A stretch of DNA of 64,000 bases from Thiotrichales bacterium (GTDB lineage Bacteria > Pseudomonadota > Gammaproteobacteria > Francisellales > CACEW01), in the NCBI GenBank assembly GCA_947476405.1, contig CANJQG010000002.1, positions 50,878-114,877 on the forward strand, read 5' to 3'. A program made the position numbers and the translations under genes. Each line of letters starts with the position of its first letter. Position 1 is the stretch's first letter. The notes under the pieces were generated by a model. That model saw only the letters and a list, made by a program, of their open reading frames with translations, was not told the origin of the DNA and searched no databases. Shown one piece after another: positions 18,919 through 27,583 of this stretch.

Positions 18919-18947
18919 ATAATACCACACTAAAATAAATAAGTCAA
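18919..18947 (-). promoter_or_regulatory. Predicted promoter of the repeat-protein gene
   Basis: Minus strand TTGACT (18947-18942), 17-base spacer, TATTAT (18924-18919). The start codon is 33 bases beyond the -10. Hexamers and spacing are identical to the kinase promoter at 7633-7661. Confidence 0.6.
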
Positions 18948-19293
18948 TAATTATTTATATTAAAGTAAATATTCGATCTTTAAATATAAAAAAATACATT
19001 ATCTTAAAGTCGTAAAGGTGGAGCTGGACTATGACTTTCTGACAAACTTCGGGGTTGAATGGGCGCTGTTAAAAAATATTTAATCAGGTCCTTTTTATGG
19101 GCGGGCTATTCTATTATTTTTTAATCCTGCATGCGTGAGGGCGGCCGAGGGCACTTCTGATGAGCCAAGACGGACTTTTTCATTCTGGAACAGTTATGGT
19201 ACTTTTGTAAGCGCTTCACAAACAGGATCTACAAACTAAAGTCAGCGTAAGGCAAACTACTCAGATTGAGATTTCCTGATTTAAGGCGAGGGA
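18948..19293. other. Gene-free stretch without recognisable content
   Basis: About 346 bases between the repeat-protein promoter and the end of sspB. Neither strand has an open frame with family features, and no strong hairpin-plus-T-run is seen. It may be decayed sequence or the sspB 3' region. Confidence 0.4.
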
Positions 19294-19719
19294 TTATTTA
19301 ACCAACTTAAGATGCGAACGTGAGGGTTTAGAACTCGGCTTTGAAACTGATTTTTTAGATTCTGGCTCGGGATCCACCGCATCTTCGCCTTCTTGAATCA
19401 ACAAGGCAGTCGGGTGATCTGTCGTGAAGACGCCCTGTTCGCTTTCTTCTGCATAGATACCCTCAACAGCAGCAATGGGGAAATAAATATCCACCACACC
19501 CATTTCATCAAAACTGGCACTAAAGCTAATCCCGCTTTCATCGAAATGCATTTTGTCGATGGCATCAACTGAACCATCCAAGACAATATGACCATCCTCG
19601 ACAAATTCACGAGGAATGATCACGTTGGGATATTCTGCATTAATGAGAAAATACGGCGTCAAGCCTTCATCTAATAACCACTCATAGGTGGTTTTCAAAA
19701 TGGGAAATCGAAGACGCAT
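19294..19719 (-). CDS. sspB: ClpXP adaptor SspB (stringent starvation protein B)
   Basis: Delivers ssrA-tagged proteins to ClpXP. 141 residues. The substrate-binding domain (1-110) begins with KTTYEWLLDEGLTPYFLINA and has VIIPREFVEDGHIVLD and GISFSASFDE. A flexible linker leads to the C-terminal HLKLVK, the ClpX-binding tail (compare LRVVK in E. coli). ATG overlaps the last base of the sspA stop. Final gene of rplM-rpsI-sspA-sspB. Confidence 0.95.
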   Translation of the reverse strand: MRLRFPILKTTYEWLLDEGLTPYFLINAEYPNVIIPREFVEDGHIVLDGSVDAIDKMHFDESGISFSASFDEMGVVDIYFPIAAVEGIYAEESEQGVFTTDHPTALLIQEGEDAVDPEPESKKSVSKPSSKPSRSHLKLVK

Positions 19720-20360
19720 TAGGAATAATACCGTGGACGCATTTCACGCTCCGCATCTGACAAGCTGGCAAGAAACGCTTCACGCTTAAATAAACGATTG
19801 GCATAATCAATGATGGCCTTGGCTTCGACTTTCGGCAAGTCAACACCCAATGCCGGCAAACGCCACAATAAGGCAGCCAAACTGCAATCCACCAAGCTAA
19901 ACTCTTCACTTAAAAAGAAGGCCGTTTCTGCAAAAACAGGGGCAACCGATAGAAGACTATCATAGAGTTCACGACGTGCGACTTTTTGCTCGGACTCGGT
20001 GCCTTTGATGATTTTCATAGCCAGCGTATACCAATCACGATCAATACGCAGCATCATCAAACGGCTCCGCGCACGGGAAACCGGATAAACTGGCATTAAG
20101 GGAGGATGCGGAAAGCGCTCTTCCAAATATTCTAAAATCACACTGGACTCATACAAAACCAGATCACGATCCACTAACATGGGGACAGTGCCGTAAGGAT
20201 TGAGCTCGTAGAGATCTTCCTGGGGATGATTGGGATCGATTTCGACCATATCAGCACTGATGCCTTTTTCAGACAAAACCACTCTCACCCGATGGCAAGA
20301 AGGACAAAGCTTATTGGTATATAAAGTCATCAATGAACGGCGACTTCCCAAAAAGGCCAT
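19719..20360 (-). CDS. sspA: Stringent starvation protein A (GST-fold)
   Basis: RNA-polymerase-associated regulator with a glutathione-S-transferase fold. 213 residues. N-terminal thioredoxin-like domain has LYTNKLCPSCHRVRVVLSEKGI, then NPYGTVPMLVDRDLVLYESSVILEYLEERFPHPPLMP, matching SspA blocks. The C-terminal helical domain follows. A CPSC pair sits where E. coli SspA has no Cys-x-x-Cys, so a redox role cannot be excluded. AGGGGA precedes the ATG. It is 24 bases after rpsI. Confidence 0.94.
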   Translation of the reverse strand: MAFLGSRRSLMTLYTNKLCPSCHRVRVVLSEKGISADMVEIDPNHPQEDLYELNPYGTVPMLVDRDLVLYESSVILEYLEERFPHPPLMPVYPVSRARSRLMMLRIDRDWYTLAMKIIKGTESEQKVARRELYDSLLSVAPVFAETAFFLSEEFSLVDCSLAALLWRLPALGVDLPKVEAKAIIDYANRLFKREAFLASLSDAEREMRPRYYS

Positions 20361-20384
20361 ACTGTTTCCCCTAGAAAAAAATGA

Positions 20385-20777
20385 TTAACGCTTAGAGAAT
20401 TGAGGACGTTTACGCGCTTTATGCAAGCCGATTTTTTTACGTTCGACTTCACGTGCATCACGTGTTACAAATCCAGCTGCACGAAGCGCTTCTTTCAAAC
20501 TCGCATCATGTACAATCAATGCACGGGTAATACCGTGACGAATTGCGCCGGCCTGACTGCTGATTCCACCGCCGCATACCGTGACTTTAATATCAAACTG
20601 AGCGGACATATCCAGCAATTCCAAAGGTTGACGCACAATCATTCTGGAAGTTTTACGTCCAAAATAATGATCCAAGGTCCGGCCATTAATCAAAATTTCG
20701 CCTTTTCCTTTTTGGAGATAGACACGCGCAACTGAAGTTTTACGACGTCCGGTACCATTGTCTTGAGTCACTGCCAT
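20385..20777 (-). CDS. rpsI: Ribosomal protein S9 (uS9)
   Basis: Small-subunit protein whose C-terminal tail contacts P-site tRNA. About 130 residues. N-terminal [12 protein letters not shown] and the C-terminal [17 protein letters not shown] are diagnostic. The ATG at 20777 is preferred over one two codons upstream because TAGGA is then correctly spaced. It starts eight bases after the rplM stop. Confidence 0.98.
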   Translation of the reverse strand: MAVTQDNGTGRRKTSVARVYLQKGKGEILINGRTLDHYFGRKTSRMIVRQPLELLDMSAQFDIKVTVCGGGISSQAGAIRHGITRALIVHDASLKEALRAAGFVTRDAREVERKKIGLHKARKRPQFSKR

Positions 20778-20785
20778 TTTCATTC

Positions 20786-21226
20786 CTATTTAATTTGATC
20801 TAAATTCAAAACTTGAGGTTGTTGTGCTGCGTGAGGATGCTCAGTCCCTGCATACACTTTCAACTTTCTAAACATATCACGGCCCAATGGATTTTTGGGC
20901 AACATGCCTTTCACTGCAATCTCGAGGACATCGCGAGGCTTACGGACAATGAGTTTTTCAAACGTGGTTTCACGCATTCCGCCTGGGAATTCACTATGAC
21001 GATAGTAAATCTTGTCCTTGGCCTTGTTGCCGGTCACGGTGATTTTGTCCGCATTGATCACGACGACATAATCGCCGGTATCGACGTGCTGCGTGTAAAT
21101 GGGCTTATGTTTGCCACGCAAACGAATGGCAATTTGACTGGCTAAGCGGCCTAAAGTTTTGCCTTCTGCATCAACAATAAACCAATCGCGTTTTACTTCC
21201 TGGGCTTTCGCACTGACTGTTTTCAT
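20786..21226 (-). CDS. rplM: Ribosomal protein L13 (uL13)
   Basis: Early-assembling large-subunit protein, 146 residues. Conserved [39 protein letters not shown] and [19 protein letters not shown] are present. First gene of the rplM-rpsI-sspA-sspB operon, behind a strong promoter. Confidence 0.98.
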   Translation of the reverse strand: MKTVSAKAQEVKRDWFIVDAEGKTLGRLASQIAIRLRGKHKPIYTQHVDTGDYVVVINADKITVTGNKAKDKIYYRHSEFPGGMRETTFEKLIVRKPRDVLEIAVKGMLPKNPLGRDMFRKLKVYAGTEHPHAAQQPQVLNLDQIK

Positions 21227-21270
21227 AATCTAACCTTTCTTTTAAAAACATAAAATATTAAGAGCCTGAC

Positions 21271-21299
21271 ATCATAGCGCTTTTGAAAAGAACTTGCAA
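21271..21299 (-). promoter_or_regulatory. Promoter of the rplM operon
   Basis: Minus strand TTGCAA (21299-21294), exact 17-base spacer, TATGAT (21276-21271), with the ATG 45 bases beyond. Consistent with a strong ribosomal-protein promoter. Confidence 0.7.
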
Positions 21300-21358
21300 G
21301 ACTATTTTGACACGAGATGTAAAAATATCTACAATCGACTTTATTTTAAGCACGGACT

Positions 21359-21841
21359 ATGCCCATTTTATCATTACTGATTGCACTTGTTATCGCAGCC
21401 ACGCTCTCTTTCATAAGCCTTTCCAGCTATCAAAATTGGCGGGAACAAAAAGCCCTGGACCAGGGCGTGGACCTCATGCGCAATCAAATCGAACTCGCCC
21501 GCACTTTGAATATCACCCGGGGAGAATCCATCTATCTCTGCGCCAGTACGGATGGGATAGAATGCAATGCATCCTGGCAAGGCCCGATCACTATTTTTAC
21601 AAGCAACACGCCCCCTAAAATCGAAAAAATCTTAAGCCTCGCAACCCTCCCCCCATCGATTAAAATTGAAAAAGAAAAGGGTTTTAACAATTCACGCACA
21701 CTTCGCTTTATGAATACAGGTGAATTGGTTTACAATGGGAGCTTCGAAATCAAAAGCACGCATCAAGCGCGCTGCTTTACTTTAAACAAAACGGGCGACC
21801 TCAAGGAAGTAGCATGTCTAAATCAAGCGGAAGATGGTTAA
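21359..21841 (+). CDS. FimT/GspH-like pseudopilin without a visible prepilin leader
   Basis: 160 residues. The N-terminal hydrophobic helix (PILSLLIALVIAATLSFISL), then SSYQNWREQKALDQGVDLMRNQIELARTLNITRGESIYLCAS, follows the layout of FimT/GspH minor pilins, where a helix leads into a LxxxLxxARxxAI segment. The Cys pairs near residues 61, 68, 141 and 153 fit the family. The usual (K/R)GFTLIE cleavage motif is missing: an in-frame stop lies four codons upstream of the ATG, so the leader is not simply mis-started. The end overlaps rlmE by 28 bases. It may be anchored without processing or be an eroded gene. Confidence 0.65.
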   Translation: MPILSLLIALVIAATLSFISLSSYQNWREQKALDQGVDLMRNQIELARTLNITRGESIYLCASTDGIECNASWQGPITIFTSNTPPKIEKILSLATLPPSIKIEKEKGFNNSRTLRFMNTGELVYNGSFEIKSTHQARCFTLNKTGDLKEVACLNQAEDG

Positions 21842-22437
21842 AAGAACACTTTAGCGACCCCTATGTCAAAAAATCCTGGGAGGATGGCTATCGTTCACGC
21901 GCCGCCTATAAGCTCACTGAACTCCAAAAAAAATACCGCTTTATCAAACCCAATATGCGTGTGGTGGACCTGGGCGCCGCACCCGGAAGCTGGTCTCAAG
22001 TCGCCGTACAACATATCGGAAAACGCGGCACGTTAATCGCGCTTGATTTGCTAGAAATCGACCCCATCCCCAATGTCACCTTTTTGCAAGGTGATTTTAC
22101 AGAAGAGACTGCTTATCAAAAATTAATTGCTGAACTGGGCGATCAAGCGGCAGATCTTATTTTGTCTGACATGGCCCCGAATATGAGCGGCAACAAGACT
22201 TCCGATCAAATCAATTCCCTTGCATTGACTGAACTGGCCTATGATTTTGCCAAAAATACGCTGGCCTTACATGGCCATTTTGTTAGCAAAGTGTTTCAAG
22301 GGCCGGGCTTAGATCAATTGATCCGAGCGGCCAAACTGAATTTCACCAAAGTTCATTTATGCAAACCCGATGCCTCACGCGATCGCTCCCCCGAACACTT
22401 CCTGGTTTGTTTAGACTTTAAAAAAGGATGCCTATGA
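21814..22437 (+). CDS. rlmE: 23S rRNA U2552 2'-O-methyltransferase RlmE (FtsJ)
   Basis: 207 residues. The SAM-binding motif is VVDLGAAPGSWSQVAVQ. The K-D-K-E catalytic set is visible as the Lys before LTELQ, SDMAPNMSGNK, FVSKVFQGPG and RSPEHFLVC. Ribosome site AAGGAAG precedes the ATG. Usually followed by ftsH; here purB follows with an ATGA overlap, so the normal rlmE-ftsH pairing is absent. Confidence 0.96.
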   Translation: MSKSSGRWLKEHFSDPYVKKSWEDGYRSRAAYKLTELQKKYRFIKPNMRVVDLGAAPGSWSQVAVQHIGKRGTLIALDLLEIDPIPNVTFLQGDFTEETAYQKLIAELGDQAADLILSDMAPNMSGNKTSDQINSLALTELAYDFAKNTLALHGHFVSKVFQGPGLDQLIRAAKLNFTKVHLCKPDASRDRSPEHFLVCLDFKKGCL

Positions 22438-23744
22438 ACCCCCTAGACGCACTCTCCCCTCTTGATGGCCGTTATGCCAAAGATACCGCCGCCCTTGCCG
22501 CTTATTTTTCCGAAAGCGCACTTATGAAATTTCGCACGCAAGTTGAAATAGAATGGCTGATTGCGATGCCAGGCGCCACATTTAATGCTTCAGAAACACA
22601 GGCTTTGCGCCATATTTATCAAAAATTTTCGCAAGTTGATGCCGAAAAAATTAAGGCATTTGAACGCGAAACCAACCATGATGTGAAAGCAGTGGAATAT
22701 TTTCTACGAGAACGCGCACCCCAGATTCAAGCCGCTCACTGGCATTTTGGCTGCACCTCTGAGGATATCAACAATCTGGCCTATGCACTGATGATCCAAT
22801 CGGCCCTGCAAAAGATCATCCTTCCCCAACTTCAAGAGCTGATCGAACAAATTGATAAAAAAGCAGAACAATATCGCGCGATTCCGATGCTTTCACGTAC
22901 ACACGGCCAACCCGCGAGCCCAACCACACTGGGCAAAGAACTCAGCAATTTTGTCTATCGCTTACAACGCCAACAAAAATCGCTAAAAAACCAAGAAATC
23001 TTAGGGAAGTTTCACGGAGCAGTGGGCAATTTTAATGCACACTGCATCGCAAAACCCGAAATCAATTGGCCTGAAGTGTCCCAAAAATTTGTAGAAAGCC
23101 TGGGGCTGACCTTTAATCCACTCGTCACTCAAATTGAACCCCATGATTTTATTGCAGAAATCAGCCATAATTTTGCGCGCATCCATACTATTTTGATCGG
23201 TTTTGCCCGCGATATTTGGACCTACATCAGCTTAGACTATTTTAAACTGAATGTCGTCCAAACGGAGGTGGGCTCCTCCACCATGCCACACAAGGTGAAC
23301 CCCATTGATTTTGAAAATGCCGAAGGAAATCTCGGCCTCGCGAATGCACTCTGGCTTCATTTTTCTGAAAAATTACCGATCTCTCGCCTGCAACGTGATT
23401 TAACAGACTCGACTGTGATGCGCAATATTGGCAGCGCTTTTGGCTATTCTCTTCTGGCTTATCGCGCACTATCTAAAGGCATCGGCAAGATTAATCCCAA
23501 TCTGCCTGCGCTTGCAAAAGATCTGGATGAACGCTATGAAGTTCTGACCGAGGCCGTGCAAATGGTGCTCCGAGATCACGGCATCAAGGATGCCTACGAA
23601 CAACTCAAAGCCGCCTCACGGGGCAAAGCGTTTGATCGGCAGACCTATTTAGATTTTGTTGCAGCCCTTAATCTTCCTGCTGCTGTTAAAAAAAGACTGG
23701 CTGAACTCACCCCTGCCGGGTATCTCGGCACCGCCGCCCTGTAA
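22434..23744 (+). CDS. purB: Adenylosuccinate lyase
   Basis: Two reactions in purine synthesis (SAICAR to AICAR, adenylosuccinate to AMP). 436 residues from ATG 22434, which AAGGA serves. Begins NPLDALSPLDGRYA, the long gammaproteobacterial PurB type. CTSEDINNLAY, RTHGQPASPTTLGKE and the fumarase-superfamily signature GSSTMPHKVNPIDFENAEG (flexible catalytic loop) are present. The start overlaps the rlmE stop. Confidence 0.97.
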   Translation: MNPLDALSPLDGRYAKDTAALAAYFSESALMKFRTQVEIEWLIAMPGATFNASETQALRHIYQKFSQVDAEKIKAFERETNHDVKAVEYFLRERAPQIQAAHWHFGCTSEDINNLAYALMIQSALQKIILPQLQELIEQIDKKAEQYRAIPMLSRTHGQPASPTTLGKELSNFVYRLQRQQKSLKNQEILGKFHGAVGNFNAHCIAKPEINWPEVSQKFVESLGLTFNPLVTQIEPHDFIAEISHNFARIHTILIGFARDIWTYISLDYFKLNVVQTEVGSSTMPHKVNPIDFENAEGNLGLANALWLHFSEKLPISRLQRDLTDSTVMRNIGSAFGYSLLAYRALSKGIGKINPNLPALAKDLDERYEVLTEAVQMVLRDHGIKDAYEQLKAASRGKAFDRQTYLDFVAALNLPAAVKKRLAELTPAGYLGTAAL

Positions 23745-23755
23745 TCTAGTTTTGC

Positions 23756-23783
23756 TTGCAAAAACAATTCAGACCGCTATACT
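23756..23783 (+). promoter_or_regulatory. Promoter of the outer-membrane barrel gene
   Basis: TTGCAA (23756-23761), 16-base spacer, TATACT (23778-23783). AAAGGA at about 23800 is the ribosome site. Confidence 0.6.
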
Positions 23784-23810
23784 AAGGAAAACTAACCTAA
23801 AGGAAAAATC

Positions 23811-24449
23811 ATGAAGCAGCGCGCGATTATTGTTGCAGGCCTAGTCTTGGGAATCAGCGGATCTGCTTTTGCGGTCACCGCACAATCAGGTGTATACGTC
23901 GGAGGCAGCCTGGGCTGGTCTTTTGCAGAAGCGCCAACTGTTGCGCAAATGGGTGGCGCAAACAGCAACATTCAAAACAACTACACTTTAAATGGCGTCC
24001 TCGGTTATCAATATGCACTCAATGCGAATTTCCTGATGGGCGCAGAAATGAGCTATGTTGAATTTGGCAATAATTCCTATAATTACAATGGCCTTCCCGG
24101 CATCTCTGTCAGCTTGGCGAATTCAGGTTTACAGTTTATGGCTGTGGGCACTTATCTCACTCAAAGCGGCTGGAATCTTTTTGGTAAAGTCGGTGCAATT
24201 GATGAAAACACCGCAGTCGATTTTAGCGTCGTGAATGGATTAATTGCGGTGGGCAATGTCACGAATGAAAAGGCTTGGATTCCTGCTGCCGCAATTGGCG
24301 TAGGGTATTTACTCAATGAACATGTGAATTTGGCCTTACAATATGAACGTACTTTTGGCGATAACTGGGGCAGCGTCAGCAACCCCAACCCAGCACCCAT
24401 GACCCAGAATGCGTTAACCCTGGGCCTGATCTGTCGCTTTGGGGCTTAA
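23811..24449 (+). CDS. Small outer-membrane beta-barrel protein
   Basis: 212 residues. A Sec signal peptide ends at about residue 22 (GSAFA|V). The mature part alternates polar and hydrophobic residues, beginning GVYVGGSLGWSF and ending with an aromatic C-terminal strand NALTLGLICRF-GA, as in eight-stranded OmpA/OmpW/Opa-like barrels. It has no OmpA peptidoglycan-binding domain. No close family can be named. Its stop codon overlaps the convergent mazF stop. Own promoter. Confidence 0.75.
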   Translation: MKQRAIIVAGLVLGISGSAFAVTAQSGVYVGGSLGWSFAEAPTVAQMGGANSNIQNNYTLNGVLGYQYALNANFLMGAEMSYVEFGNNSYNYNGLPGISVSLANSGLQFMAVGTYLTQSGWNLFGKVGAIDENTAVDFSVVNGLIAVGNVTNEKAWIPAAAIGVGYLLNEHVNLALQYERTFGDNWGSVSNPNPAPMTQNALTLGLICRFGA

Positions 24450-24769
24450 GCAAACATTTCCTGCAGCACATCCAAAACAGACTGTGCTGCTTTTGCATCC
24501 AATGCTATCATTTTACTGACGACTCGCGAGCGGTCAATCGAGCGCATTTGATCCAGCGCCACCTCGCCTTTTTTGCCTTCACAATGGACAACAACGCGCG
24601 TTGGGTAGTCTCGTAATGTCGAGGTGAGAGGCGCAATAATCACCAAGCCGAAATGACTGTGGTTCATTTCATCTGGCGAAATCACCACACAAGGGCGCGT
24701 TTTTTTAATTTCATGGCCGACGGCAGGATCGAGATTCACCCAGACGACATCAAAACGAGAAATCACCAT
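24446..24769 (-). CDS. mazF: MazF/PemK-type toxin (mRNA endoribonuclease)
   Basis: 107 residues with the PemK fold pattern: FDVVWVNLDPAVGHEIKKTRPCVVISPDEMNH (the GxEIxKxRP motif), VIIAPLTSTLRDYPTRV and VALDQMRSIDRSRV. These hold the conserved Arg and Thr catalytic positions. Cleaves mRNA in known relatives. The gene overlaps the antitoxin end by seven bases, a typical type II arrangement. Confidence 0.92.
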   Translation of the reverse strand: MVISRFDVVWVNLDPAVGHEIKKTRPCVVISPDEMNHSHFGLVIIAPLTSTLRDYPTRVVVHCEGKKGEVALDQMRSIDRSRVVSKMIALDAKAAQSVLDVLQEMFA

Positions 24770-25017
24770 GTCCAGCCAGCCCTGTCAAATTCATTTTCAA
24801 AACCAAGTTCTGATGCGTCTGAATCTACTGATTTTTGATTAAATTCTGAAAGCCAATTTTTGCGTTTTGCAGCGACCTTTAAAATTAAGCACCGACCGAT
24901 TAAATCAGATTCCACCTCCAACTGATCCCCCGGCAAAATCTGCAACTGCCTGAGCAAAACTTGCGGAATGCGAACCCCGTATGAATGACCCCATTTATTC
25001 AGTGTTAAGCTTGCCAT
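24763..25017 (-). CDS. mazE: MazE/AbrB-fold antitoxin
   Basis: 84 residues. The N-terminal AbrB-type DNA-binding half is LTLNKWGHSYGVRIPQVLLRQLQILPGDQLEVE. The C-terminal half is acidic and Trp-ended (DSDASELGFENEFDRAGW), as in toxin-binding tails. It neutralises MazF and probably represses its own promoter. A very strong GGAGGTGGGGG precedes the ATG, consistent with higher antitoxin output. Confidence 0.9.
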   Translation of the reverse strand: MASLTLNKWGHSYGVRIPQVLLRQLQILPGDQLEVESDLIGRCLILKVAAKRKNWLSEFNQKSVDSDASELGFENEFDRAGWTW

Positions 25018-25100
25018 CCCCCACCTCCAATCGCCTTACGTGTATTCATTGTATATCTATTTTAACGATCATGCAAGACTGACCAGGAGCGCAAATGGCC

Positions 25101-25138
25101 AAAAAAAAGGAGCGCCTCAAGATGAGGGCTCCTTTTTT
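25101..25138. terminator. Bidirectional rho-independent terminator
   Basis: Stem GGAGC(G)CCTC / GAGG-GCTCC with loop AAGAT, flanked by A8 on the left and T6 on the right. On the minus strand it ends the GH64 gene, whose stop is at 25165. In the plus direction it faces no gene. Confidence 0.8.
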
Positions 25139-25164
25139 CTGACCGATACCAGCCTTTATTTAGA

Positions 25165-27417
25165 CTAAGGCGCCGGAGCATTCACCCCCGGAGACTGACC
25201 TTGGTTGTAACCATTGCCGGAGTTCGGGCAGAACTGCGTTGTGGTATTTCCACAGGTATAGACTGTAATGGGCGCTGATTGAGTGCTCACCTCACTTTCC
25301 TTCAAAGTTAAAGTCTGGGTCGTTCCCGTTGTTAAGGTTTGCCCTTTCATAATATCTACAATCGAAGCCTGGTTGTTTTTATGCGGCACAATGTAATACA
25401 CCGCATAACTAGGCTGCGCTTTTGGAATGGTATACGTTGCAGTGAGTGTACAAGAACCTGCCTTACACACAAATCCAGAATTTGTAATATTTTGCACACC
25501 CAAAATAGGCGCGATGGCTGAAGGCGATGTTGCGCCGACCACCAAAGGAGCCAAGCCATACCCATTCGCTTCACTGGGACAATCATAACCGATGGCTTTT
25601 GTATCCGAAGGATGCGGAATACACGCATAAACCGTCACTGCATTGACTGAAGTAGGAATCGGTTTTAATTTGGCAGGAAACGTAATCGTGCTACCCGTTG
25701 CAAATGAAGGCCGCAACGCTTGATGCTTTAAAACCGTACTGGTTTCAACAGGCGAGGGGGTCGGCAGGACAAAATACTGCACGGCTGGATCTTGCGCAGG
25801 AGGTAAAGTCCAGCTTGCCTGAAGCGTACAACTGGTTGAAGTACAAGAGAAGGAAGGATTTTTTACATCACTCACGGCCGCAATATCATTTGCAGACGGA
25901 GTGGAGGTATAATTTGATCCAGGCAAAGGCACTTGCAACTGATCTACGCTACCGAGCGTAATGATCACGGGTTGCGATTGATTATTATTCGCATTAATAA
26001 TGGATAAAGTGCCATCTTGTTTTAACACATCATCAAAAGCAAAGGCATAAACAGGATTGGCTGCGGTTTGATGAATCGCTTGCGCATAAAGATCATACCA
26101 AGGCCCCTGATGAGAATGCGAATAACCCGTATACGGAGAATGACTTAAAATAGCATTCTTCTGATAATACACCCCTGCTGCTTTTTGCTGCTTGAAATAA
26201 GTCGGACTCAATGCGGTTCCATCTGGCGCAGGAAGCAAGCCCACTGAGAAAAGGGCCGTCAGATTTTTAACAATCACACTACGAACTGTTTTATTGGGGG
26301 TATCCAAAGGTGCTTGCCCTGGACCGAAAAATGCATCAGAGGGCGCATTTGCGATATCAATCGTCACCACCGTTGGGCTTCCTGTGTTTGGACTATTTTG
26401 AAATACAAACTGATTATTCGTAATCGTACCGGTAAACGTATACTCATTTGCGGGCGTACCTGCAGGATAGACTTCAGCACAATCAATCGATAGCGTTTTT
26501 CCTGCCGCATAATAATTAATTAAAGCCCCTCGATAATTAAAAGAGCTATCTACTGGCGTTAAATAATTTGCATTAAAATTAGGGGAGGTATTGGGAGCAT
26601 CGACCCGCATGATTGTTCCGGTATTGGAAACGGAGTCCACCACCTCAAGACTTTGCCAGCTTGCATCTCCCGCGCCTAAAATACTTTGAATATTACCCAT
26701 GATCGCATCCCGATCTTGATTAGTATAGCCATTTAACTGCGTGATCTGGGTCTGTGGATCTGTATAAGATAGGGCAATCGGCAAAGAAAAATCATCCACC
26801 GAAGTCGTATCAATCCAGAAAGTGGGCTGACCGGTTGAACTGGGAGTATAGGTATATTCAAACTTATCATAAATCAGATTGTAATTGCCGTCCGTTGGAT
26901 TCCCCAAACTAGGCGCCTGAATACTGACCGAACCATCTGCTGCGCGCGTCATCGGCACATCTAAAGGATAATTTAAGGATACAAACGCACGACCACTAAT
27001 CACGGGGGGAATATAAATCACGACGGGTCCCGCATTCACTTGGAGTGAATCCATACTATAGGCATACTGAGAAGCCTGCGATTGCATCGTTAGGGGAATA
27101 CAATTGGCCACCCAGGCATTATAGGTTATAATCGAAGCATTCCGAGACAAACTCATCAAACATTGTTGATTAGGAGCAACGGATTCTTGTGCGGAAAACA
27201 GCAAATACGCATGAGTGACTGGAAAAGCACTTGAACCCGTTCCAATATTATTTTGAATCTCGACAGGAAAATATCCCGCCATCGCTTGAATCGGAATGGG
27301 GGTAGGCGCAGTCATCGTCATTTTAGATGGCGGCGCTGAAGCACAGCTCGCCAATAACAAGGCTGTACTGACTGCCAACGCGATTTTTGTTAGATTAAAA
27401 CTATTTGCTTTTGTCAT
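25165..27417 (-). CDS. GH64-like beta-1,3-glucanase lipoprotein
   Basis: 750 residues from ATG 27417, served by AAGGGGA. Lipoprotein signal with lipobox LLAS-C25. Residues about 80-510 resemble the GH64/thaumatin-like beta-1,3-glucanase fold: SGRAFVSLNYPLDVP, YDKFEYTYTP and WIDTTSVDDFSLPIALSY in the first half. GPWYDLYAQAIHQTAANPVYAFAFDDV sits in the second. Two related C-terminal modules of about 90 residues follow, each with a C-x4-C-T-L start, a YxxxP-rich middle and a two-Cys end followed by NGYG or NGYN. I cannot confirm catalytic acids by eye. Surface-attached glucan hydrolase is the best guess. It ends at the terminator at 25101-25138. Confidence 0.7.
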   Translation of the reverse strand: MTKANSFNLTKIALAVSTALLLASCASAPPSKMTMTAPTPIPIQAMAGYFPVEIQNNIGTGSSAFPVTHAYLLFSAQESVAPNQQCLMSLSRNASIITYNAWVANCIPLTMQSQASQYAYSMDSLQVNAGPVVIYIPPVISGRAFVSLNYPLDVPMTRAADGSVSIQAPSLGNPTDGNYNLIYDKFEYTYTPSSTGQPTFWIDTTSVDDFSLPIALSYTDPQTQITQLNGYTNQDRDAIMGNIQSILGAGDASWQSLEVVDSVSNTGTIMRVDAPNTSPNFNANYLTPVDSSFNYRGALINYYAAGKTLSIDCAEVYPAGTPANEYTFTGTITNNQFVFQNSPNTGSPTVVTIDIANAPSDAFFGPGQAPLDTPNKTVRSVIVKNLTALFSVGLLPAPDGTALSPTYFKQQKAAGVYYQKNAILSHSPYTGYSHSHQGPWYDLYAQAIHQTAANPVYAFAFDDVLKQDGTLSIINANNNQSQPVIITLGSVDQLQVPLPGSNYTSTPSANDIAAVSDVKNPSFSCTSTSCTLQASWTLPPAQDPAVQYFVLPTPSPVETSTVLKHQALRPSFATGSTITFPAKLKPIPTSVNAVTVYACIPHPSDTKAIGYDCPSEANGYGLAPLVVGATSPSAIAPILGVQNITNSGFVCKAGSCTLTATYTIPKAQPSYAVYYIVPHKNNQASIVDIMKGQTLTTGTTQTLTLKESEVSTQSAPITVYTCGNTTTQFCPNSGNGYNQGQSPGVNAPAP

Positions 27418-27520
27418 GATATTCCCCTTCAATTTACAATAAGGTTTATTGCACTTTCTGGATTCTACCATGCTTTTTTACAGGAGGGAATACTAAACTT
27501 TTAATATGATTTTTTCAAAA

Positions 27521-27548
27521 AAAAAGCCAGAATTGCTTCTGGCTTTTT
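27521..27548. terminator. Strong bidirectional terminator
   Basis: Perfect 12-bp stem AAAAAGCCAGAA/TTCTGGCTTTTT with a TTGC loop. It lies 36 bases beyond the stop of the small secreted protein and isolates the GH64 gene from it. Confidence 0.9.
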
Positions 27549-27583
27549 AACCTGTCTAAAACAGCAACGATCGCTAAATGCGA

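Noticed and set aside
18948..19293. Possible decayed transposase before sspB
   Set aside because: No motif, terminal repeat or frame could be supported on either strand.
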